This document shows, in pieces, positions 9,025 through 19,016 of a stretch of 64,000 nucleotides of DNA (position 1 is the stretch's first letter; every line of letters starts with the position of its first letter). The stretch is from Leptospiraceae bacterium. GTDB taxonomy: Bacteria; Spirochaetota; Leptospiria; Leptospirales; Leptospiraceae. Location of the stretch: assembly GCA_015075105.1 (NCBI GenBank), contig JABTUZ010000001.1:62001-126000 (forward strand). Reading direction: 5' to 3'. The position numbers and the translations under genes were made by a program. The notes beneath the pieces were generated by a model, which saw only the letters and a program-made list of their open reading frames with translations, was not told the DNA's origin and made no database searches.

Positions 9025-10209
9025 TTATTTCCCTTTATTCCCTAATAGGATATTTAGAAAATAAGAGTTTTTTATAAATACATCGTAGATTAGAAAACTA
9101 AAAAAGGTTACACCTGCAAAATGAACTAAAAATTTCACAGTTTGCTCAAGCTTTATTTCAACGAGATAGTACCCCAATACTAAAGATACCGGAAAATGGA
9201 TTAGAAATACCGGGAGGCTGGACTTTAGTAAATATTTAGAAAATGAATTTTCAAAGTTCACCCACTTTTGAAAAGAGCTTAAGAGTAGATAGGAAAGGAG
9301 CCAAGCCAAGACAGATTCTAAAAATAAATGAAAAAACCGAATCCATTTTCTGTAAGCATCAAAATAAGGAATCCAGTACGGATCTAAAAAATCTATCTTC
9401 AAATATAAAATAAATGCAATGACTCCCAAAACACAGGCGAATAGATAGCTATTTTTTTCCAATTGGAATATTTGCAAAATAGAATATCGAAAAGAAAAGA
9501 CCCCGCATAAAAAATAAGAAAAATAGCCTATAAAGCTGAAAATATCAATTTTAAAAATACTAAACCCTATTAAAAAAAAAGTATGGCTGATTAGAGAAAC
9601 AGAAAAGCTGAATAAAATTCCGAAGAAAATAAAATGTAGAATTTTTAAAAAGTACAATTGGTTAGTTTTGTTTTGTAAATTCTTTTTTTCTTTCCAATCT
9701 TTTTTGTTTGATTTATTCAAAAAATATAGTTTTGGGATGTATTGTAAAAACACTTTAAATAAAATAAATAGAAATGTATATATCAAGAGATAGATTAAAA
9801 ACCAAATATAGGAAAATTGAAATTTTTCTATATGAAAAAAATGAATGTAGAATTCTAAGAAAGATAAATCAGGGTTTTGTAATTTATTTTGGAAAAAATA
9901 TTCTACAGGACTAAAAGCTAAAACTCCAAAAATTGTAGGGATAAAAATCCTCCAAAATCTGTGTTTTATAAAAGTGGGTATTCCTTTTTGCACTAGTACC
10001 AATTCCGAAAAATATCCGGCTAAATAAAAAAAAAGGGGCATTCTGAAAATATGAATAAATTTTGTAGGTATATCGTACCAGTAAGCTCTCTCTAAATCTT
10101 TTAATACGTACCCATCTGTTTCAGAGAAAATAATAGTACTATGGAAAAATATTCCAAGAAGCAGTAAAAATGACCTTAGATTGTCTGTATAGAAAAGTCT
10201 TCCCTTCAT
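9025..10209 (-). CDS. Acyltransferase-3 family membrane protein
   Basis: A 394-residue polytopic protein with about ten hydrophobic segments. It begins with the family pattern R-x-x-x-x-D-N-L-R and a histidine at the end of the first segment (FFHSTII), as in OafA/MdoC-type acyltransferases that move acyl groups onto surface sugars. Residues 160-185 form a very basic cytoplasmic loop. It stands alone, with about 150 bases before and 90 bases after it. The substrate cannot be told from sequence. Confidence 0.85.
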   Translation of the reverse strand: MKGRLFYTDNLRSFLLLLGIFFHSTIIFSETDGYVLKDLERAYWYDIPTKFIHIFRMPLFFYLAGYFSELVLVQKGIPTFIKHRFWRIFIPTIFGVLAFSPVEYFFQNKLQNPDLSFLEFYIHFFHIEKFQFSYIWFLIYLLIYTFLFILFKVFLQYIPKLYFLNKSNKKDWKEKKNLQNKTNQLYFLKILHFIFFGILFSFSVSLISHTFFLIGFSIFKIDIFSFIGYFSYFLCGVFSFRYSILQIFQLEKNSYLFACVLGVIAFILYLKIDFLDPYWIPYFDAYRKWIRFFHLFLESVLAWLLSYLLLSSFQKWVNFENSFSKYLLKSSLPVFLIHFPVSLVLGYYLVEIKLEQTVKFLVHFAGVTFFSFLIYDVFIKNSYFLNILLGNKGK

Positions 10210-10313
10210 GTAAAAACGAGATTTTTCATAGAATATCTGAAAACTATCTTAAAAATTTCATTGACGAAAAAAAAAAATCCTTAAAGATTAGATAATCCTG
10301 AATTTGGAGTACA

Positions 10314-11084
10314 ATTATCAAAAAGTTTTTTGAAACACCTTCATTTAAAGATCTATTACTGAAGCCTCCCGATTATTGGATTCTAAACGCATTTCCGAGA
10401 TTTGTAGGTGATTATCTCAGAGATTTCACTATGCTCGAAGTAGAGGGCTTAGAAAATGTACCGAGGGCGGGTAGGGTCATGCTTGTCCCAAACCATAGCG
10501 GGTTACTTGGCTGGGACGCACTTGTGCTTCAAAATGAAATATTTCGACAAAAATTGAGAATCCCGAGAACTATGGCACATGCATTTTGGGAATCAACCCC
10601 ATTTTTAAAAGAGATGAGTGGTAAGTTTGGGTTTTTTGCGACTGATTTTAAAAGAGCCGTAAAAATTCTAAAAAGAAACAAGTTGATGATAATTTTTCCA
10701 GAAGCAGAGCACGGTAATTTCAAACCTTCTTACAAAATGTACCAATTGGCAGACTTTAATCCCGGGTTTGTTGCACTTGCGATTATGACCCACACACCAG
10801 TTGTGCCTGTGGTAATACTCGGAGCAGAAGAAAATTATATAAATCTGGGAACAGTGGATTGGTTTGAAAAATGGATTGGTGCAAAAGTTCCGATTCCTTT
10901 GAATTTACTCCCTCTACCTTCCAAGTGGAAGATCAAATTTTTAAAACCGATTTCTTTTTCCAAATACAACAGAACAGATGTGAAAAATGAAAAGTTTTTG
11001 CTGGAAGTCACCCAGAATATTCGATTTAGAATTCAAGCTACTATCCACAAGGAGCTTGTAAAAAAAGGAATATTCAAATTTTAA
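10314..11084 (+). CDS. PlsC-like 1-acyl-glycerol-3-phosphate acyltransferase family protein
   Basis: The PlsC signature NHSGLLGWD (NH-x4-D type with spacing for this subfamily) is followed by FPEAEHG, the second acyltransferase block. The first ATG in frame (10431) lies inside conserved-looking sequence; the frame stays open back to a TGA at 10299-10301. The region upstream reads as a normal amphipathic N-terminus (KKFFETPSFKDLLLKPPDYW). No ATG, GTG or TTG lies in it. The ATT at 10314 has GGAG four bases upstream and is my best guess for the start. It probably acts on membrane lipids. The CBS-domain gene follows 20 bases later. Confidence 0.82.
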   Translation: MIKKFFETPSFKDLLLKPPDYWILNAFPRFVGDYLRDFTMLEVEGLENVPRAGRVMLVPNHSGLLGWDALVLQNEIFRQKLRIPRTMAHAFWESTPFLKEMSGKFGFFATDFKRAVKILKRNKLMIIFPEAEHGNFKPSYKMYQLADFNPGFVALAIMTHTPVVPVVILGAEENYINLGTVDWFEKWIGAKVPIPLNLLPLPSKWKIKFLKPISFSKYNRTDVKNEKFLLEVTQNIRFRIQATIHKELVKKGIFKF

Positions 11085-11104
11085 TTAAAGGAAAACTAAA
11101 AGCT

Positions 11105-11554
11105 ATGGAAAATATACTTTCAAGAACAGAAAAGTTACTAAGAGTAAAAGTAAAAGATATAATGAGTACGAATCTTGTCACGGTTGATGCAGACGATTTA
11201 ATCGGAAAGGCTTCGAGGCTTATGATAGAAAATAGAATGCACAGCCTACTCGTGATGAAAAATGCAAAGCCAACATACATGATTTCTACTTATGATTTGA
11301 TAAAAGTTTCCTACGAAGATACATTTAGCGAAGATAGCGCAGACATGCTTAGGACTCAAGTGGAGGAGCTTGTAAAAGGGCAGAAGATGGCAAGTGTAAA
11401 CTCTGAGGACTTTATTATAGATGTGCTTAAAATTATTGTAGACTATAATTTTCACTCTTTACCTGTAATTGATGAAGGTATTGTGAAAGGTGTAGTGACA
11501 TTAATGGATCTCGCTAAGTGGTATATGAAAACCCACGAGGAATTGCAACGCTAA
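11105..11554 (+). CDS. Tandem CBS-domain protein
   Basis: The 149 residues hold two CBS domains, the first from VKDIMSTNLVTVDADD, the second from MASVNSEDFIIDVLKIIV to GVVTLMDLAKWY. There is no other domain. Paired CBS domains bind adenine nucleotides and regulate partner proteins. It sits 20 bases after the acyltransferase gene and five bases before the HNH nuclease gene, so the three are likely one transcript. Confidence 0.9.
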   Translation: MENILSRTEKLLRVKVKDIMSTNLVTVDADDLIGKASRLMIENRMHSLLVMKNAKPTYMISTYDLIKVSYEDTFSEDSADMLRTQVEELVKGQKMASVNSEDFIIDVLKIIVDYNFHSLPVIDEGIVKGVVTLMDLAKWYMKTHEELQR

Positions 11555-11559
11555 ACACT

Positions 11560-11829
11560 ATGGCTGAAGTTTTTTGGTCGGATGTGAGTGATGAAGAAAT
11601 TTCAAGAGAAAGAAAAATTGCAAAAGAGTTAAAGACTACAGCATGGTGGAAAAAAAAACGCTCCGATGGAGTTTGCTATTACTGTAAAAATAAATTTCCT
11701 ATGAGTGAAATCACTATGGATCATTTGATTCCTCTTGTCCGAGGAGGAAAGTCAATTAAGTCTAATTTAGTTCCTTCTTGCAAGAAATGCAATTTTGAAA
11801 AAAGACACAGCCTCCCTACTGAAATTTAG
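11560..11829 (+). CDS. HNH endonuclease domain protein
   Basis: An 89-residue protein with a classic HNH motif: C-Y-Y-C, then MDHLIPLVRGG (the H), KSNLVPSCKKCN (the N and the second cysteine pair). The frame opens further upstream, overlapping the CBS gene, but the ATG at 11560 lies five bases after the CBS stop and begins the natural domain. Small stand-alone HNH proteins of this kind occur in many bacteria with no assigned role. Confidence 0.88.
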   Translation: MAEVFWSDVSDEEISRERKIAKELKTTAWWKKKRSDGVCYYCKNKFPMSEITMDHLIPLVRGGKSIKSNLVPSCKKCNFEKRHSLPTEI

Positions 11830-11844
11830 AAAATAGAAAAAATT

Positions 11845-13563
11845 TTATTTATAAAATAGTACTGTCCCTTCATCTATAATATAATTTGTAAAATGATTTT
11901 GCTTTAAACAATCTATCTCTTCTTTACGAAACTCTTTAAATTCTTTATTTACGATTACTCCTTTTGCGAGTAGAATAGGTGAGTTAGAGTTTAACTGAAT
12001 TGCACAGTTTAATAAGAATTGAATAGAGCGATGATTTAAGTGGTAGTGGGTTTCAGGAAGATACCTTGAATACCCGTTTACTATCGGTTCTTTGTGAAAC
12101 ATTGCCCGAATAAAATAATTCTTTACAAATTCATCAAGATTATTTCTTGTATCTATTTCTAAAATCGGAAAAGTACCAGAGTTCGATTTTTGCAATTTGA
12201 TAAATTGATTGATTGGAGAATCATTTAGTTTATTTATATTAATCGGAATCGTGTCATTTCTGAATTTAAGGCTAAGCCTTTCCCTAATTTGTAAACTTAC
12301 GATAATTATAAAAGTAAGAGTAAGTAGAATGAGTTGTTTTTTATTTTGAGCTAATTTGATTTTGTATAAAATCCATTATAGTAAAATTGCAATTAATATA
12401 CATTCAGCCAGGACTATGAGTATTCCGACTCTGCCTATGGCTCTAAGATTTAAAATACCAGGAATAAACTGAAACAGGAGAGTCGTGTTTTCTTCGTCAA
12501 TCAATAACCCGCTTGCAATAGTCGAAGAAAATATAAGTAGCCCAACTCCGTAGTAGAATATTTGACTTGGATATTTTTTTATAAAAATTCTATTAAAAAT
12601 TTGAAACAGGATAAAAATTATTGAAATACCAAAAGTGTATAGGCCGGGAGAAACAATTCTTTCTATATTGGTTACGGTAGGCAGGATTTTTTTGTATTCA
12701 ATAGGATCGTGCAAGCTGGAAAAATAATCGCTTGCCCTTGCAGAGAAATCCATCTGATCTGCAATACTCCCTCTAGAGTTCTCGATTTCTGGATAAATTT
12801 TTGCTGACTCAAAATATCTATAGAGAATAGGCAAACTAAACAATACAGCAAGCATGATAGAAAAAGTAGAGCGAAGTAAAATAGTTTTCCTCATCTGAAA
12901 AGTTTTTGTAAAGATCAATTGAAATAGAATTGTAAAACCTACAGCAATTTCTGTAAAAACAAAATAGTATAAATTGCTGCAAGCTAGCAGAAAAAAAGAA
13001 AGCGCAAGTCCCAATTTATAAATAAACTTAGAATTAGAAAATATTTTAAATGTAAAATACAGAGCTAATGGAATTGTGAAGCTTGAGGTATTTTGAAAAT
13101 GGGAAGATTGAGATAGATGATGAAGTGAAAATGCCCAAAGCCAGCTAGAAATTATGGATGCATTTTTATTTTTAGAGATTTCATAAAATAATAGAAATGC
13201 ACAAAAAAAATTGAGTAGAAAAAACAGGGCAAATACAATATTTGCAGAGGTAAATAAATTTACTGAAAAAATAGTTTTCAGTAAAAATACTAAAAACCCC
13301 TGAAGTATAAACGGATCAGAATAGGCTAAGGTTCTAATCGCAGGGTAGAATAGACCTATATCCCAGAATTTAGATTGAAATGGGCTTAGTCCAAGGGCAA
13401 ATTGCCCACTTACCTTATCCATAACAAATGTACAAAAGTATGGGTCAACTCCCCAACCTGTAATTGTATCAGAATTTATCAGTGGAGAAAGTAGCCAGTA
13501 TGTAGGAATCAATAAAAATACTAATATTATCCAGAATATATTGGATTCTTTGAAGATCTTCAC
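11845..13563 (-). pseudogene. Polytopic membrane protein, probably glycosyltransferase-like, cut by an in-frame TAA
   Basis: The first 395 codons encode a membrane protein with about nine to ten hydrophobic segments. They end at TAA 12376-12378 in the middle of a hydrophobic run. The same frame continues without another stop for 177 codons: first a short basic loop, then another membrane helix, then a soluble C-terminal domain ending at 11845. The reading frame is unchanged, so one base substitution in codon 396 explains the break. The layout, with an acidic first loop (WGVDPYFC) and a soluble C-terminal domain, resembles lipid-linked-sugar glycosyltransferases, but I see no firm signature. 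It may be a real nonsense mutation, a sequencing error, or two separate polypeptides. Confidence 0.7.
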
Positions 13564-13732
13564 AATTGAACAGAAAAATAGATTTTAAATTTCTGAACAT
13601 CAAAAACTTTTAAGATATTAAAAAAAAAATGAAAAAATTTTTTAGAAATTATGGTTTTTTTATCTAAAACCTAATTTTTTGTCTTAGTCTTACTTTATTA
13701 TATTAATATAGAATAAATTTGGAGAAAATAAA

Positions 13733-15073
13733 ATGGGTGATAGTATAATGTATATAGCGATAGGTGCGTTAGTTTTAAACGTACTGACTCTACTTGTAGT
13801 TTTATTAAAAAAGGGTGCGGTCTCTTCTCAAGTAGGAGATTTTCAAAATATCGAATCCGGCTTAAAGGTGATTGGTACTTTATTAGAAAGAATAGACAAG
13901 GTTTTCAGAGAAGAGACTCGGGCTACAAGAGAAGAGTTTTCTAAATACGCAAAAGACGGTAGAGAAGAAACCGGCAAGAGCTTTATTACTTTTAGAGACT
14001 ATGTAATGAAGTCTATGGGTGATCTTGGAGTTTCTCAAAAAGGTCAGCTTGACACTTTCAACCAGCAACTAATTGAAATGACAAAGCTAAATGACTCTAA
14101 GATGCAGTCTATTCGAGAGACCGTTGACAATAGATTAAAACTACTGCAAGAAGAAAATTCTGCAAGGCTCGAAAAAATGAGAGAAACTGTAGATGAAAAA
14201 TTACAATCCACTCTCGAAAAAAGATTAAGCGAATCTTTTACTCTTGTAAGCGAAAGGTTAGAGATGGTTCACAAGGGACTTGGAGAAATGCAGAGTCTTG
14301 CGGTCGGGGTAGGAGACTTAAAAAAAGTTCTCACTAATGTAAAAAGTAGAGGTACATGGGGAGAGGTTCAGCTCGGAAATTTATTGGAGGAGCTACTCAC
14401 CAAAGACCAATTTGAGAAAAACGTGATTACGAAAAAAGATAGTAACGATAGAGTTGAGTTTGCGATTAAACTTCCAGGAAAAGAAAAAACTACATATATT
14501 CCAATAGATGCGAAGTTTCCAATAGAGAATTATTTAAAGCTTGTGGAAGCCTCTGAGAGGTCTGATAAAGATCAAGTAGAAGAGTATGCAAAAAATCTTG
14601 AGAAAACTTTAAAAGAGGAAGCTAAAAAGATTAAAGATAAATATATTGACCCTCCAAATACCACAGACTATGCGTTTATGTACTTGCCTATTGAAGGTCT
14701 ATATGCAGAGGCTCTACGAAGAGTAGGCTTGGCAGAGACTCTTCAGAGAGAATTTAGAGTGGTGATTGCAGGACCTACTACAATTTCTGCGATTTTAAAT
14801 AGTTTGCAGATGGGGTTTCGTACCTTGACTATAGAAAAACGTTCGAGTGAGGTATGGGAACTACTCAGTGCTGTAAAAACTGAATTTGGAAAATTTGGAC
14901 AAGTATTAGAAAAGATCAGTGATAAGATCAAGCAAGCCGGAAACGAATTGGATAATGCGGGGAAAAGATCTAGGGTAATTTCCAAAAAGCTAAAAGAAGT
15001 TAGTGAAATTGAATCTTCCCAAGCAGAAAAGATTCTGGGCACAGAGGATGTAAATTTACTTGACGAGGACTAG
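13733..15073 (+). CDS. rmuC: DNA recombination protein RmuC
   Basis: The 446-residue protein has an N-terminal membrane helix (residues 4-24), a long coiled coil (about 50-190) and the RmuC core with KSRGTWGEVQLGNLLEE, IPIDAKFPIENY and AGPTTISAILNSLQMGF. RmuC proteins limit inversions at repeats and are thought to include a restriction-like nuclease fold. GGAG lies eight bases before the ATG. AT-rich promoter-like sequence precedes it (TTGTCT at 13679 with TATTAA at 13701). An inverted repeat follows the stop. Confidence 0.93.
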   Translation: MGDSIMYIAIGALVLNVLTLLVVLLKKGAVSSQVGDFQNIESGLKVIGTLLERIDKVFREETRATREEFSKYAKDGREETGKSFITFRDYVMKSMGDLGVSQKGQLDTFNQQLIEMTKLNDSKMQSIRETVDNRLKLLQEENSARLEKMRETVDEKLQSTLEKRLSESFTLVSERLEMVHKGLGEMQSLAVGVGDLKKVLTNVKSRGTWGEVQLGNLLEELLTKDQFEKNVITKKDSNDRVEFAIKLPGKEKTTYIPIDAKFPIENYLKLVEASERSDKDQVEEYAKNLEKTLKEEAKKIKDKYIDPPNTTDYAFMYLPIEGLYAEALRRVGLAETLQREFRVVIAGPTTISAILNSLQMGFRTLTIEKRSSEVWELLSAVKTEFGKFGQVLEKISDKIKQAGNELDNAGKRSRVISKKLKEVSEIESSQAEKILGTEDVNLLDED

Positions 15074-15083
15074 AAGTTTTTCG

Positions 15084-15109
15084 CCTGACATGCGTAACAG
15101 TGTGTCAGG
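15084..15109 (+). terminator. Inverted repeat after rmuC
   Basis: CCTGACA at 15084-15090 pairs with TGTCAGG at 15103-15109, beginning ten bases after the rmuC stop. The run of T after it is interrupted by A residues, so it may be a weak terminator. Confidence 0.4.
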
Positions 15110-15232
15110 AGAAAAAATTTTTGTGTCATTTTTTTTAAGAATCAAATTTTTGAAAATCTGATTGAAAAAGTTCGACATATTTCTATTTGAAAAAAAAATA
15201 AAGTTTAAAATTTTGGAAAACAGGTGGTAGAA

Positions 15233-15769
15233 ATGAAATTCATAAAAATTAGTTTGGCATTTATTATTTTCATGGTGTATAATGGGACTGTATTTTCTCA
15301 TGAAACTGAAAAAGCTTTAGTGGATATTAAATTTTCCATTGATACTCGGATGGGTTTGACAAAGGGGCAGTTTCGTAAATCAGAATTAAAAATTAAAGAC
15401 AGAAAAAAAATGCTGGGCTTAGTGGAAATCGATGTGTCGTCGATAGACACTGACAGTGTAAAGCGCGACAACCACCTTCGTAACGAAGACTTTTTTGATG
15501 TAACTAAATACTCAAAAGCTGTGTTTGAAATCATCGAGGTTCAACCTTCAGGGAAAGATAGCTTTTTAGGGAAGGGGAATCTAACAATTAAAAATATTAA
15601 GAAAACTTATAGTTTTCCTATAAAATTAGAGAGAGAAAACAAATCAGAAAAATTTACAGGAAAAATAAAAATCAATAGAAAAGATTTCGGAATTGATTAT
15701 TCTTCTTCTATTAACCCAATTCAAGATATTGCAGATGTAGAATTTATTATTACAATCCCTGCGAAGTGA
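15233..15769 (+). CDS. YceI-family periplasmic protein
   Basis: A signal peptide (residues 1-22, cut near VFS-HE) precedes a YceI lipocalin-like domain: VDVSSIDTDSVKRDNHLRNEDFF is the family hallmark in slightly changed form, and KAVFEI and the GNLTIKNIKKTYSFP strand pair follow. YceI proteins bind isoprenoid-like lipids. A GTG three codons upstream is open, but AGGTGG lies just before the ATG at 15233, which starts the signal peptide. Confidence 0.88.
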   Translation: MKFIKISLAFIIFMVYNGTVFSHETEKALVDIKFSIDTRMGLTKGQFRKSELKIKDRKKMLGLVEIDVSSIDTDSVKRDNHLRNEDFFDVTKYSKAVFEIIEVQPSGKDSFLGKGNLTIKNIKKTYSFPIKLERENKSEKFTGKIKINRKDFGIDYSSSINPIQDIADVEFIITIPAK

Positions 15770-16066
15770 TTTCTCTGTTTTTTTTATAGCTTCGAATTTT
15801 CTTTTTAAATTTTGTAGAATGTCTATGTAAATAATTGAAATTTTTCAAAATTAGTTCTTTTAAAAAAGTACCGACAAAATTCAACCGAAATGGATAATTG
15901 AATTAATTTGAAAAAAGAAAAAGTTAAGAAATTTACAAAAAAAATTATTTCGTAAAGAATTTATTTTGCTTTCTTTCGCCTAAATTTTTTGACTTTTTTA
16001 AAAAATTTCAGTAAGTTTGAGATTACTGATTTTAATCTATTTGAAGGAAGTTAGTCGGAACAGATT
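15770..16066. other. AT-rich gap with no gene seen
   Basis: Almost 300 bases, very rich in A and T, between the YceI gene and the next plus-strand gene. No open frame of note, no stable hairpin and no RNA gene could be recognised. It presumably holds the promoter of the following gene. Confidence 0.5.
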
Positions 16067-17950
16067 ATGCAGAAAGTTGAAGTTAATCCGAATTTACCTC
16101 CCCTTCTTGCCGCAGAGGAATTTCAGTCAGTTTATGGGTTTGTTTTAGATAATTTTTCTCAAGGGTTATTGAAAGAAATTCAGTCCAAGTCAAATCCGAA
16201 AAATGCGCAGAACGGCACTCTGTACCGGATTAATACGATTTCTACAGAGGGTACTAGAAACTCTGTTGAGAATTTAATTACAGCTATTACAAAACTTGCC
16301 AAGTTGAGATTGGTTTTATCTGTTTTTGAAATCAAGTTTGAGCAAATAGATTCTGTGGTAAGCATACAGTCCTATTTTATTGCTCGAACAGAAAGCAGTT
16401 CTTCCTCTGATGAAATATTTCAAATTTTAATAGAAAAATCTGCGAAGGCATTTGAGAATTATTTAGCTTCACCTCTTATTTCTGAGAAAGATATTCGTAA
16501 GGAAATTACTTCATCTCTGAATCATGAAAATGAAGAGAAGGGAAAAGTAAATGAATTAGACATTCTTTTACAAAATTACAACTTTGAAGTTCCACCGAAA
16601 TCAGAAATTTTAGATGAGATGAAAGAAGGCATTCAGACGGTAATCCATGCAAATCAAAAAATACTCTATTTCCCAAATTTAGGTTTTTATTATATTCCAA
16701 AAGAAAAAATTTCTGAATATTTCCAGTTTTGTTTGATCAAATTTGAATCGAATGTTATTCCATTGGCAAAGAAGAATAATTTAGATTTAAGCGGGCTTAT
16801 CGAAAATATTGAAAAAGAAGAATCTGCTTATGAAGAAGACCCAATCAACTCCCTGACTTATACTTTCAAAAAGAAAATAGCAGAAAAAATTCGAGATTTT
16901 CACAAAGGTTCAAAAAAATATTACGGGTATCTTGTCGTTGAGTTGGTAATCTATTTTTCAGAGATAGTTCAATCTGGAATTGATCACAAAAAAAAATTGC
17001 AGGTGGATGCTTCTGCAAATACATACTTTAATAGACTTTTAGACATGAGATCAGACTTGGAAACTAGATTTTTGAAAATCAACTTAGAAAGAGATGATAA
17101 TTTTGATTACTCGGTTCTTACGGCTCTTAGAAAAAATCTCGAGGTGCTTTGTGCAGAGTGGAATGACGTAGAAGGAAAGGTTTCGGTTTTTGTTTGGGAT
17201 AATATTGAGAATTTGAAAAGTTTGAATAGATTGATTTATCAAAGACCTTACACCAAAAAAGATAGTACAATTTTGCATTTCAAACAAATTATAGAATCGA
17301 ATGAAAAAAGAATAAAGAAAATTTTTTCTGATTATGAGTTTGTTTCTATTTACGGGAAGAATTTACAAAAAGTATATTTAAGTTATATTCCATGGTACTA
17401 TTGGATATTTTTTATGCTGAATGTTAAGCCTGTAATTGATTCCGGTTATGCTATTGCAAAATCAAAAATCAAATACGAGCAGATGGACAGAGAGTTCAAG
17501 TATGAAAAAAGAGCCAAAGAAAGAAATAGAGAGAGAAAAGAAAAACACAAAAAGCAAATCGAATTAGATCGAATGAATAAAAATTTTGATTTTTTAGTCG
17601 CAGCTATGGATGAAAATTATTTTACATTGAATCGGATCCCTATTCTTTCGGAAATTATGGAATCAAGTTTGAGCTTGGATATTGATATGGTTCTAAACTT
17701 GATAAGACAAAAACAGATGGTTGTAATTCATTCGGAGAGCTCAAAGGACAATGAGAAAAATCAAGTTCTGAATTCTGTTATTTTGTATCCGAATATAGTT
17801 GAGTATTCTGAAAAAAATCGAAAGATAATTTCTCTTGCAGAAAAAATTCAAAAGAAGGGCGATAATGATTCCGATTTTGATTTGAATGAGAAACAAACCC
17901 AAAGAGCTAAATTGATTTTACTGAAAATTCCATCATTGCATATTTCTTGA
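16067..17950 (+). CDS. Large conserved hypothetical protein
   Basis: A 627-residue, mostly helical, charged protein without a signal peptide. A short hydrophobic stretch (YIPWYYWIFFMLNVKPVID, about residues 440-460) could touch the membrane. It is followed by a strongly basic coiled-coil stretch (YEKRAKERNRERKEKHKKQ) and a small C-terminal domain that looks winged-helix-like (LSLDIDMVLNLIRQKQMVVI). I do not recognise a family. It stands alone and converges on corA. Confidence 0.75.
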   Translation: MQKVEVNPNLPPLLAAEEFQSVYGFVLDNFSQGLLKEIQSKSNPKNAQNGTLYRINTISTEGTRNSVENLITAITKLAKLRLVLSVFEIKFEQIDSVVSIQSYFIARTESSSSSDEIFQILIEKSAKAFENYLASPLISEKDIRKEITSSLNHENEEKGKVNELDILLQNYNFEVPPKSEILDEMKEGIQTVIHANQKILYFPNLGFYYIPKEKISEYFQFCLIKFESNVIPLAKKNNLDLSGLIENIEKEESAYEEDPINSLTYTFKKKIAEKIRDFHKGSKKYYGYLVVELVIYFSEIVQSGIDHKKKLQVDASANTYFNRLLDMRSDLETRFLKINLERDDNFDYSVLTALRKNLEVLCAEWNDVEGKVSVFVWDNIENLKSLNRLIYQRPYTKKDSTILHFKQIIESNEKRIKKIFSDYEFVSIYGKNLQKVYLSYIPWYYWIFFMLNVKPVIDSGYAIAKSKIKYEQMDREFKYEKRAKERNRERKEKHKKQIELDRMNKNFDFLVAAMDENYFTLNRIPILSEIMESSLSLDIDMVLNLIRQKQMVVIHSESSKDNEKNQVLNSVILYPNIVEYSEKNRKIISLAEKIQKKGDNDSDFDLNEKQTQRAKLILLKIPSLHIS

Positions 17951-17953
17951 TTT

Positions 17954-18908
17954 TTAGAACCATTTTTATACGAAAAAAATAACCATTGCAATCCTACAGG
18001 ATGCCATCGCACCGAAGTCAGGTGAAACCCAACTCCCAATTCAGAAGAGGTATTTTGGTAAAGTTCATTCCATAAATTCCGGTGATCAAAGTCATTGGCA
18101 ACATGATTGCAGTCATTATCGTTAAAATTTTTACGATCTCGCTTGATCTTCTAGAAGAAATTGTGAGATGAACTTCCAACGCAGAGGAAATTAGCTCTCG
18201 TATAGTTTCGGCTGATTCAAGAATTCTAATAGAATGGTCTTTCACGTCTCTAAAGAATGCTTCGGACTCGTGGGAAAAAAATGGATTTTTGATGTCTTCC
18301 AAGTCGTCTAAAATTTCTTTGTGTTGGTGGATTACTTTTTTAATATGTTGCAGAGTTCTTCGCATTACAAATATAGAATTTATGTCCAAGTCCACATCTT
18401 CTTTAAATACTTGGGATTCAATTTCTTCGGCTTGGTCTTCTATTCTATAAATGATTGGCAGTATGTGATCGGTTTCAATGTCAATGATTCTATGTATTAT
18501 GAATTCTGCACCTTTTTCTAAAAGTTTTTTTCCTGAGTCCCAATCTGCAATCAAATCTTCAATCGTATTCCTGTGATCTAAAACAACTGTTATCAAAGTA
18601 TTTTGAGTTAGGATAAAGTTAAAATTTCTAGAGTGGATTGAATTGTTTTCAAAGTGGAGACCTCGAAAAACAAAAAACAAATAATTCGGAAATCTTTCAA
18701 ATTTAATCCTACTCATCGGATTCATACAATCTTCGATGGTGAGGGGGTGAATATCAAAATGCAAAAGCAGTTTATTTAATTCTATGTCGCTTTTGGGGGT
18801 GAGATGAATCCAAGTTCTTCCTTTGGGAATCGGAATCGGGGCGATTTCTTTGATTTCAAGTTTTGTTTTTGAGTTTAGTTCCCAGTTGTTCAAGTAAAAT
18901 AGATTCAT
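17954..18908 (-). pseudogene. corA: CorA-type divalent cation transporter, frameshifted at its second membrane helix
   Basis: The N-terminal cytoplasmic domain, long helix (VMRRTLQHIKKVIHQHKEIL) and first membrane helix ending in the signature YGMNF are intact. The open frame then ends after NWELGFT at TGA 18018-18020, before the second membrane helix that every CorA needs. One frame over, the DNA goes on as DFGAMASCRIAMVIFFV, a fair match to a second helix, and K-W-F-stop, the usual C-terminus, lies at 17954-17965 just past an intervening TAA (17966-17968). So the gene appears to have lost its end through a one-base shift close to 18022. The true or ancestral end would be four bases from the stop of the facing gene. 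Confidence 0.75.
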
Positions 18909-19016
18909 AACTCTCCTGCAAAAATACAGAATAAAATTTTTTTGTCATGCGTAAATGGAGATTTTACTTTATTTTTTAAATTTGTTTGTTTCAGTAAAAG
19001 ATTTTTAGCAAGGTTC

